DNA from: Immundisolibacter sp.
GTDB taxonomy: Bacteria; Pseudomonadota; Gammaproteobacteria; Immundisolibacterales; Immundisolibacteraceae
Assembly: GCF_041601295.1 (NCBI RefSeq)
Contig: NZ_JBFIII010000127.1
Coordinates: forward strand, 1-6,635
Direction of reading: 5' to 3'
DNA length: 6,635 bases
Below are positions 1-5,182 of the stretch, one piece after another (the stretch's first letter is position 1; each line of letters opens with the position of its first letter). The position numbers and the translations under genes are program-made. Below the pieces are notes generated by a model. It saw only the letters and a program-made list of their open reading frames with translations. It was not told the DNA's origin and did no database searches.

Positions 1-15
1 ATCAGCGGTTCCCGG

Positions 16-30
16 GCGGATGGAATCCGC
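16..30. other. Small inverted repeat beyond the 3' end of the crotonase gene
   Basis: A perfect 6-bp inverted repeat (GCGGAT / ATCCGC) with a 3-nt spacer lies about 60 bp beyond the stop codon of the minus-strand crotonase gene. It could form a short hairpin at the end of that transcript, but no T-run follows on either strand, so it does not meet the usual form of an intrinsic terminator. I see no gene or other signal in positions 1-90. Confidence 0.2.
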
Positions 31-90
31 TCGCGTCGGGCGACGGCAAGGAACGGGCCGAGTGGACGGCTACGTGCCGCCCCCGCCCGA

Positions 91-891
91 TCAGGCCGCA
101 GGCCAGTTGGGGGGCCGTTTGTCGATAAAGGCGTCAATGCCTTCCACGGCCTCATCCATGAGCAGGTTCTTCGCCATCACGGCGCTGGTCTGGGTATAGG
201 CCTGCGCTTCGCCAAGACCCATCTGCGCCTGCACCGCAGCCTTGCCAAGCGCCAGCACCGCAGGCGGACGGCTCGCGATCCGCGCCGCCAAATCCAACGC
301 CGCGGCGTCCAGTTCGCCGGTCGGCACCACGCGGTTGATCAGGCCCATGCGCAGCGCCGTGGCGGCATCGATCAGCTCGCCGGTCAGCAGCATTTCCATG
401 GCGTGCTTGTAGCCCACGTTGCGGGTCAGGGCCACTGCCGGGGTACTGCAGAAAAGCCCGATGTTGACGCCAGGGGTGGCAAAACGGGCATGGTCGCTGG
501 CAATGGCCATGTCGCAGCTGGCCACCAGCTGGCAGCCGGCGGCGGTAGCGACGCCATGCACCTTGGCGATGACCGGGCGCGGGAAACGGCGCAGCGCCAG
601 CATGACCTCGCCGCAAAGACCAAACAGCTGCATCGCCGCCGCTTCATCGTTCAGCGAACGCAGCTCCCGCAGGTCGTGACCAGCGCAAAACGCCGGCCCG
701 GCACCGGCCAGCAACAGCACCCGCACGCCATTGTCGGTGGCAAGTTGCGCCAGGGTGGATTTGAGCGCCGCCAGCAGTTCCTGGGACAGGGCGTTGCGCT
801 GCGCCGGGCGGTTCAGGGTAAGGCTGACCACGCCAGCCTGGTCACGGTCGGCCAGCAGGACGGGACCGATGGCGGTATCCGGGCTATTCAT
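91..891 (-). CDS. Crotonase-fold (enoyl-CoA hydratase/isomerase family) protein, ECHDC3-like
   Basis: A 266-residue protein of the crotonase superfamily, whose members bind acyl-CoA thioesters and stabilise an enolate in an oxyanion hole. The N-terminal LNRPxxRNAL motif (about residues 26-35), the FCAGHDL segment (68-74, first oxyanion-hole strand) and the HGVATAAGCQLVASCDMAIA helix (112-131) are typical, as is the length. The stretch from TPGVNIGLFCSTP to the C-terminal FIDKRPPNW closely recalls the ECHDC3 branch (from memory). The two glutamates of classical hydratases are absent: Gln121 stands where GCELA has Glu, and Gly141 stands where QPE has Glu. True hydratase activity is therefore uncertain. 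I chose the ATG at 891 because family homology begins near residue 12. Upstream in-frame ATGs at 948 and 978 would add sequence with no family similarity. The gene is divergent from oxyR and nothing in the window shows its pathway. Confidence 0.88.
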   Translation of the reverse strand: MNSPDTAIGPVLLADRDQAGVVSLTLNRPAQRNALSQELLAALKSTLAQLATDNGVRVLLLAGAGPAFCAGHDLRELRSLNDEAAAMQLFGLCGEVMLALRRFPRPVIAKVHGVATAAGCQLVASCDMAIASDHARFATPGVNIGLFCSTPAVALTRNVGYKHAMEMLLTGELIDAATALRMGLINRVVPTGELDAAALDLAARIASRPPAVLALGKAAVQAQMGLGEAQAYTQTSAVMAKNLLMDEAVEGIDAFIDKRPPNWPAA

Positions 892-976
892 GACGGCGGG
901 CCTCGCGACGAACGCACCAGTGAGTGACGCAGCGCAGTACTTTACCATCGGCCTCCCGCCCGCAATGGAGAGCGCC

Positions 977-1897
977 ATGACCCTGAACGAGCTGCGTTAC
1001 CTGGTCGCGGTCGACCGGGAGCGGCATTTTGGCCGCGCCGCGGCGCGCTGTTTCATAAGCCAGCCGACGCTGTCAGTTGCCATCAAGAAACTGGAAGCAG
1101 AACTCGGCGTGCAGCTGTTCGAGCGCCTGCCCGGACAAGTCAGGCCGACGCCGATCGGCGAGCAGATTGTCGACCAGGCGCGGCGCGTGCTGGCCGACGC
1201 CGAGGCTATTCGCGCGCTGGCCGCCAATGCCCAGGACCCGCTGGCCGGGCCGTTTCGGCTGGGGGTCATTTTCTCGATTGGGCCCTATCTGCTGCCGCGA
1301 CTGATTCCATTGCTCGCCCGCCTGGCGCCGCGCATGCCGTTGATCATCGAGGAGAATTACACCGACGAGCTGGGCGCCCGCCTGCAGCGCGGTGAAGTCG
1401 ACGCCGCGGTGCTGTCGCTGCCGTATCGGGCCAGCGAAGTGCAGGTCATCCCCTGCTACCGGGAGGAGTTCGTGGTCGCGATGCCGCCGGGCCACCCATG
1501 GACGGCGCAGGTCGACATCGGCCCGGCGCAGCTTGCCGACGAAAACGTGCTGCTGCTCGGCCCGCGGCACTGTTTTCGCGACCAGGTGCTGGCGCTGTGC
1601 CCGCGGCTTGGGCACAAGGGCGGCCAGCGCCTGGAAGGCAGCTCGCTCGAAACCATCCGCTACATGGTGGCCAGTGGCGCCGGTATCAGCGTGCTGCCGG
1701 TGGGCGCCCTGGGCGAGTCACCGCGCGAGCGGGCGCTGCTGGCGGTACGGCCGTTTCGCGGCACAGCGCCCTACCGTCAGGTGGCACTCGCCCACCGCAG
1801 CGAGTTCTACCGGCCGCAGGCGCTACAGCTGCTGGCGCACGCTATCGTCGACTGCGCGCCCGGCGGCGCCACCGGCCTGGCATCGACTTTAGGCTAG
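977..1897 (+). CDS. oxyR: OxyR, hydrogen-peroxide-sensing LysR-type transcriptional regulator
   Basis: A 306-residue LysR-type regulator, the usual OxyR length. OxyR is a cytoplasmic DNA-binding tetramer that becomes an activator of peroxide-defence genes when H2O2 forms an intramolecular disulfide. The N-terminal winged helix (about residues 1-60) includes RHFGRAAARCF and SQPTLS...KKLEAELGVQLFER. The effector domain begins at GPFRLGVIFSIGPYLLP (91-107). The sensing loop reads HCFRDQVLALC and puts cysteines at 199 and 208, exactly the E. coli numbering, with His198, Arg201 and Asp202 also kept. SSLETIRYMVASGAGISVLP (222-241) is another OxyR signature. The ATG at 977 is preceded by GGAG 6 nt upstream and gives the family N-terminus. 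An in-frame ATG at 965 would add only four residues. The OxyR-like operator and rubrerythrin gene directly downstream suggest a local target. The last 10-15 residues are not recognisably conserved. Confidence 0.95.
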   Translation: MTLNELRYLVAVDRERHFGRAAARCFISQPTLSVAIKKLEAELGVQLFERLPGQVRPTPIGEQIVDQARRVLADAEAIRALAANAQDPLAGPFRLGVIFSIGPYLLPRLIPLLARLAPRMPLIIEENYTDELGARLQRGEVDAAVLSLPYRASEVQVIPCYREEFVVAMPPGHPWTAQVDIGPAQLADENVLLLGPRHCFRDQVLALCPRLGHKGGQRLEGSSLETIRYMVASGAGISVLPVGALGESPRERALLAVRPFRGTAPYRQVALAHRSEFYRPQALQLLAHAIVDCAPGGATGLASTLG

Positions 1898-1919
1898 AAT
1901 CAGGACGGGCTGGTTATCG

Positions 1920-1956
1920 ATAGACATTGCCTATCGGCGGCATTGGAAAAATCAAC
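1920..1956. promoter_or_regulatory. Probable OxyR operator upstream of the rubrerythrin gene
   Basis: The known E. coli OxyR site is two ATAG-N7-CTAT elements separated by 7 nt (37 bp in all). Here the first element is exact: ATAG at 1920-1923, 7 nt, CTAT at 1931-1934. It sits in a perfect CGATAG / CTATCG inverted repeat (1918-1936). After exactly 7 nt comes a weaker second element, ATTG (1942-1945), 7 nt, CAAC (1953-1956), matching 5 of the 8 core bases. Spacing and orientation fit a tetramer contacting four half-sites. The site lies about 100 bp before the rubrerythrin start and just after oxyR itself. Binding is inferred and not shown. Confidence 0.65.
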
Positions 1957-1985
1957 TTCCATCCCCTACCCCGCCTCGTTACCAT
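1957..1985 (+). promoter_or_regulatory. Candidate promoter of the rubrerythrin gene
   Basis: TACCAT at 1980-1985 matches four of six -10 positions, including the conserved TA and final T. With a 17-nt spacer the -35 position is TTCCAT (1957-1962), a poor match that directly abuts the OxyR-like site ending at 1956. A weak -35 touching the operator is the arrangement known for OxyR-activated promoters. The leader that follows (about 1990-2055) holds a 10-bp palindrome (2019-2028) running into seven Ts (2028-2034). The element matches are modest, so this is a suggestion only. Confidence 0.3.
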
Positions 1986-2055
1986 CCCCGTCGTGAGGGA
2001 GTCGCCTGCGTGGCGTCGACCGATCGGTTTTTTTCAACAGCAAGAGGTCACTAAC

Positions 2056-2478
2056 ATGGCTAATCTGAAAGGCAGCAAGACCGAGGGCAACCTCAAAGCG
2101 GCATTCGCCGGTGAATCGCAGGCCAACCGTCGTTACCTGTACTTCGCCAACAAGGCCGACGTCGAGGGCTACAACGATGTGTCCGCCGTGTTCCGCTCCA
2201 CCGCCGAAGGTGAGACCGGCCACGCCCATGGTCACCTGGAGTATCTGGAAGCCGTCGGCGACCCCGCCACCGGCCTGCCGATCGGCCCGACCGCCGAGAA
2301 CCTGAAGGCGGCCATCGCCGGCGAAACCCACGAGTACACCGATATGTACCCAGGCATGGCCAAGGGCGCGCGCGAGGAAGGTTTCTCGGAAATCGCCGAC
2401 TGGTTCGAGACCCTGGCCAAGGCGGAGCGTTCGCACGCCAACCGTTTCCAGAAGGCTCTGGACACTCTGGGCAGCTGA
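2056..2478 (+). CDS. rbr: Short rubrerythrin-family diiron protein without a rubredoxin domain
   Basis: A 140-residue ferritin-like four-helix protein. Rubrerythrins reduce H2O2 to water at a non-haem diiron centre in the cytoplasm. All expected ligands are visible: Glu20 (FAGESQA), Glu53 and His56 (EGETGHA), Glu90 and Glu93 (AGETHEY), and Glu124 and His127 (KAERSHA). Glu93 corresponds to the extra carboxylate (Glu97 in Desulfovibrio vulgaris) that marks rubrerythrins among ferritin-like proteins. The protein stops where classical rubrerythrins (about 190 residues) continue into a C-terminal rubredoxin domain, and it contains no cysteine, so it must take electrons from a separate donor. The ATG at 2056 follows AAGAGG (2042-2047) at 8 nt and gives the family N-terminus. 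An earlier in-frame start at 1927 would lie inside the OxyR-like site. The gene ends in its own terminator and appears to be separately transcribed, plausibly under OxyR. Confidence 0.93.
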   Translation: MANLKGSKTEGNLKAAFAGESQANRRYLYFANKADVEGYNDVSAVFRSTAEGETGHAHGHLEYLEAVGDPATGLPIGPTAENLKAAIAGETHEYTDMYPGMAKGAREEGFSEIADWFETLAKAERSHANRFQKALDTLGS

Positions 2479-2491
2479 GCCCGTGCGGTGC

Positions 2492-2531
2492 GCGGGGGCC
2501 GCTTGCGGTCCCCGCCCCGTTTCTTGATTTT
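2492..2531 (+). terminator. Intrinsic terminator after the rubrerythrin gene
   Basis: An 11-nt arm at 2492-2502 pairs with 2505-2515. Every position is Watson-Crick apart from one G-T (G-U in RNA) pair. With the innermost C-G pair open it becomes a 10-bp stem closed by a CTTG tetraloop. Four bases later comes a T-rich tract (2520-2531, nine T in twelve). It begins 14 nt after the stop codon. This is a strong rho-independent form, although the T tract is interrupted and slightly displaced from the stem. Confidence 0.75.
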
Positions 2532-2553
2532 CGTGGGGCGCAAGGCCTCGCGT

Positions 2554-2581
2554 TTGAACTGCCACGCTACGGGCAGGTCAA
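2554..2581. promoter_or_regulatory. 28-bp near-perfect dyad upstream of the Fe-S/DUF3501 unit, probable operator
   Basis: The left arm TTGAACTGCC (2554-2563) and right arm GGCAGGTCAA (2572-2581) are inverted repeats matching at 9 of 10 positions around an 8-nt spacer. The dyad lies in the 88-bp gap between the rubrerythrin terminator and the Fe-S protein gene, ending 38 nt before its start codon. No T-run follows, so it is not a terminator. Its left arm begins with TTGAAC, which could serve as a -35 element, although no convincing -10 lies at the right distance. A dimeric regulator site is the simplest reading. I do not recognise the regulator: the arms and spacing differ from OxyR and from FNR/CRP consensus sites. 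Confidence 0.5.
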
Positions 2582-2606
2582 TTGTCTTATCTGAACCCGT
2601 TTCCGC

Positions 2607-2611
2607 AGGAG
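2607..2611 (+). promoter_or_regulatory. Ribosome binding site that fixes the Fe-S protein start
   Basis: AGGAG lies 8 nt before the ATG at 2620. The reading frame is open back to 2488, but that longer version would run through the terminator hairpin and has no comparable binding site. The 2620 start is therefore preferred. Confidence 0.7.
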
Positions 2612-2619
2612 CAGCAGCC

Positions 2620-3972
2620 ATGGCCGAACCCCGCACGCCGGTCCGTGAAGGGAATCTGGAAGCCCCGACCCGCCATGCCATCGACTGGCAAACAGCCGAC
2701 TACTACGACGAGTCGTCCGTATCCAAGGAACTCGAACGGGTGTTCGATATCTGTCACGGCTGCCGCCGCTGCGTCAGCCTGTGCAACGCCTTCCCGACCC
2801 TGTTCGACCTGGTGGACGAGTCGTCCACCATGGAAGTCGACGGCGTGGATAAGGCCGACTACGCAAAAGTCGTGGACCAGTGCTACCTGTGCGACCTGTG
2901 CTACATGACCAAATGCCCCTACGTACCGCCGCACGAATGGAACGTGGACTTTCCGCACCTGATGCTGCGCGCCAAGGCGGTCAAGTTCAAAACCAAGGGC
3001 GCGTCGTTCCGCGACCGCTTCCTGACCTCCACCGACCTGACCGGCAAGCTGGCTGGCATACCGGTGGTGACCGAGAGCGTGAACGCGGTCAACCGCCTCA
3101 AACCGGCGCGGCGGGTGATGGAAAAAGTCATCGGCATCCACGCCGATGCGGTATTGCCACCGTTTGCCAGCAACCCCCTGAAGCGGCGCTTCAAGCACCA
3201 GGCCACCACCAACGCACCCCTGACCCCGCAGCCGGGGGCAAGCACCACCGGCAAAGTACTGCTGTTTGGCACCTGCTACGGTCATAACCAGATGCCGGAA
3301 CTGGGCGACGATCTGGCGGCCATCTACCGCCACAACGGCCTGCCGGTGACCCTGGCCGACGACAGTCGCTGCTGCGGCATGCCCAAGATGGAGCTCGGCG
3401 ATCTGGATTCGGTCAATACGCTCAAACAGCACAACCTGCCGCGCCTGGCTGCCTACGTTGACGAGGGTTACGACATCGTGGCGCCGGTGCCATCGTGCGT
3501 GCTCATGTTCAAGCAGGAACTGCGTCTCATGTTCCCCGAGGACGCCGACGTCCAGAAAGTCGCGGCGCGCATTTTCGACCCGTTCGAGTACCTCATCGCC
3601 CGCCACAGGGACGGCCTGCTCAACACCGACTTCAAGCAGTCGCTGGGCAAGATCGCCTACCACCCGCCCTGCCACCTGCGGGTGCAGAACATCGGCCTGA
3701 AAACGCGCGACGTGTTGCAACTCATCCCGGAAACGGAGGTGGTCGCCATCGAGCGCTGCGCCGGCCACAACGGCACCTACGGCGTGAAGGTCGAGACCCA
3801 CCCGATGTCGATGAAAATCGGTGGCCCGGTGTTCAACCGCGTACGGGAACTTGAGCCCGCACACTACGCCAGCGACTGCCCGATTGCCTGCAAGCACATC
3901 GAAAACGGGGTCGGCAATGGCCAGGCCTCGGAACACCCGCTGCAGCTGCTGCGCCTCGCTTACGGAATCTGA
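2620..3972 (+). CDS. Fe-S oxidoreductase with two ferredoxin-type clusters and tandem CCG domains (GlpC/HdrD-like)
   Basis: A 450-residue cytoplasmic-looking protein with no signal peptide or membrane helix. Two N-terminal four-cysteine motifs can each hold a [4Fe-4S] cluster: CxxCxxCxxxC at Cys45/48/51/55 and CxxCxxCx4CP at Cys88/91/94/99. The second has one residue more than usual before the last cysteine. Two CCG (heterodisulfide-reductase-type) domains follow. The first has Cys219, the Cys251-Cys252-Gly pair and Cys293. The second has Cys351, a single Cys380 in CAG instead of CCG, and Cys420/Cys424 in CPIAC. This order resembles GlpC, LutA and HdrD/HdrB, which pass electrons or reduce disulfides. 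The real substrate is unknown. It is followed by DUF3501 after 3 bp and preceded by rubrerythrin, an association I recall from other proteobacteria. That suggests, without proving, electron supply to the rubrerythrin. Only one of the two CCG sites is likely to hold a full complement of ligands. Confidence 0.9.
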   Translation: MAEPRTPVREGNLEAPTRHAIDWQTADYYDESSVSKELERVFDICHGCRRCVSLCNAFPTLFDLVDESSTMEVDGVDKADYAKVVDQCYLCDLCYMTKCPYVPPHEWNVDFPHLMLRAKAVKFKTKGASFRDRFLTSTDLTGKLAGIPVVTESVNAVNRLKPARRVMEKVIGIHADAVLPPFASNPLKRRFKHQATTNAPLTPQPGASTTGKVLLFGTCYGHNQMPELGDDLAAIYRHNGLPVTLADDSRCCGMPKMELGDLDSVNTLKQHNLPRLAAYVDEGYDIVAPVPSCVLMFKQELRLMFPEDADVQKVAARIFDPFEYLIARHRDGLLNTDFKQSLGKIAYHPPCHLRVQNIGLKTRDVLQLIPETEVVAIERCAGHNGTYGVKVETHPMSMKIGGPVFNRVRELEPAHYASDCPIACKHIENGVGNGQASEHPLQLLRLAYGI

Positions 3973-3975
3973 GCC

Positions 3976-4563
3976 ATGCAAAAACTCACCCGCGCCGACT
4001 TGTGGTCACTGGAGCAATACGCCGAACAACGACCGGCGTTTCGCGTCCGCGTGCTCGAACACAAGAAGAACCGCCACGTTCAGCTGGGGCCACACGCCAT
4101 CCTGCACTTTGAAGACCGCCTCACGGTCCAGTACCAGATTCAGGAAATGCTGCGCATCGAGCGCATCTTCGAGCCGCGCGCCATCGTCGAGGAACTCGAA
4201 GCCTACAACCCGCTTATCCCTGACGGCAGCAACCTCAAGGCGACCTTCCTGATCGAATATGAGGACCAGACCGAGCGGCAGCAGGCGCTGGCCGGCTTGA
4301 TTGGTGTGGAGGATCGCGTCTGGCTGCGGGTGGCCGGCCAGGAACCGGTCTTTGCCATTGCCGACGAAGACATGGAGCGCGAGAACGAACAAAAAACCTC
4401 GGCCGTGCATTTTCTGCGCTTCGAGTTCACGCCAGCGATGATCGGCGCGCTCACGGCGGGGGCGCAGCTCGCCGCGGGGATCGACCACCCAAACATGCTC
4501 GTCCAGCTCGACCCGTTACCGGCCGCGACGCGCGAGGCACTGCTGGCGGATATGGCCGACTGA
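3976..4563 (+). CDS. DUF3501 family protein of unknown function
   Basis: A 195-residue soluble protein recognised as DUF3501 from the N-terminal pattern LTRADLWSLEQYAEQRPAFR (3-22), the HKKNRHVQLGPHAILHFEDRLTVQYQIQEMLRIERI stretch (about 28-64), and the C-terminal FLRFEF...GIDHPNM region (about 147-176). It has no cysteine, so it binds no Fe-S cluster of its own, and it has no signal peptide or membrane segment. The ATG lies 3 bp after the stop of the Fe-S gene with GGAA inside that gene's end, which points to translational coupling and a shared complex or pathway. The biochemical role of the family is, to my knowledge, not established. A chaperone, assembly or docking role for the Fe-S partner is inference from gene order only. 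Confidence 0.88.
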   Translation: MQKLTRADLWSLEQYAEQRPAFRVRVLEHKKNRHVQLGPHAILHFEDRLTVQYQIQEMLRIERIFEPRAIVEELEAYNPLIPDGSNLKATFLIEYEDQTERQQALAGLIGVEDRVWLRVAGQEPVFAIADEDMERENEQKTSAVHFLRFEFTPAMIGALTAGAQLAAGIDHPNMLVQLDPLPAATREALLADMAD

Positions 4564-4601
4564 GAGCCCTGACATTCAAATCGATCACGAGGACACGTTC
4601 A

Positions 4602-5158
4602 ATGCGTCAGCCCCTGTTGGCCCTGATCGCAGTCCTGACCCTGGGTCTTGGCGGCTGCGGTTATAACAAGTTCCAGACCGGTGACGAACAAACCAAAGCC
4701 GCCTGGTGGAGGTGCTGAACCAATACCAGCGCCGGGCCGATCTGGTGCCGAACCTGGTCAACACGGTCAAGGGTTTCGCGGCGCAGGAGAAAGACGTTCT
4801 GGCGCAGGTCACCAAGGCCCGCGCGTCGGTCGGCTCGCTCCAGGCCGCGCAAGGCGACCTCGGCGGCGCCCTGTCGCGCCTGCTGGTGGTGTCGGAGAGG
4901 TACCCGCAGCTGAAATCGGACGCCAATTTCCGCGACCTGCAGGCGCAACTGGAAGGCACCGAGAACCGCATTACCGTGGCCCGCAACCGCTGTATCAAAG
5001 CCGTCCAGGAGTACAACGTCACGGTGCGCTCATTCCCATCCAACGTGACGGCGATGCTGTTCAGATACCGCGTCAAACCCAACTTCACGGTCCAGAACGA
5101 GCAGCAGATTTCCACCCCACCCGTGGTCGATTTCAGCCCGTCGCCTGCCAAACCCTGA
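4602..5158 (+). pseudogene. lemA: LemA family lipoprotein, interrupted by a one-base frameshift
   Basis: LemA proteins are envelope-attached helical proteins of poorly defined role, commonly encoded beside TPM-domain genes. The ATG at 4602 (AGGA 8 nt upstream) starts a lipoprotein signal: a hydrophobic stretch, then LGGC with the lipidated Cys at residue 19, then the family motif GYN. The frame reads through TKAAW and then hits TGA at 4716-4718. The family continues AAWSEVLNQYQRRADLVPNLVNTV, and exactly that sequence from EVLNQ onward is present one frame back (from about 4706 to 5158). A single missing base near 4706 (TGG TCG GAG read as TGG TGG AG) explains it. The remainder is well conserved (FAAQEKDVLAQVTKARASVG, QAQLEGTENRI, EYNVTVRSFPSN, STPPVVDF). 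The segment after ARASVG appears about 15-17 residues shorter than I remember for the family. Whether this is a true pseudogene or a sequencing error cannot be decided here. Confidence 0.88.
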
Positions 5159-5182
5159 CCGGCCGCGGCGCAGATACCTCCC

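Noticed and set aside
892..976. Possible divergent promoter or OxyR site between the crotonase gene and oxyR
   Set aside because: I looked for ATAG-N7-CTAT pairs and paired -35/-10 elements on both strands and found nothing convincing. A promoter must exist here, but I cannot place it.
1927..2055. N-terminal extension of the rubrerythrin frame
   Set aside because: It would start inside the OxyR-like operator and adds sequence unlike the family. The ATG at 2056 has a good ribosome site and the expected N-terminus.
2488..2619. N-terminal extension of the Fe-S protein frame
   Set aside because: It would overlap the rubrerythrin terminator hairpin and the dyad. The ATG at 2620 has AGGAG at 8 nt.
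2587..3981. A 464-codon open frame on the minus strand opposite the Fe-S protein gene
   Set aside because: It mirrors the true gene codon for codon in GC-rich DNA. The translation has no recognisable domain, while the plus strand shows clear Fe-S motifs.
4690..4720. Programmed -1 ribosomal frameshifting in lemA
   Set aside because: A -1 shift would restore the frame, but there is no X-XXY-YYZ slippery site or evident downstream stem, and LemA is not known to need recoding.
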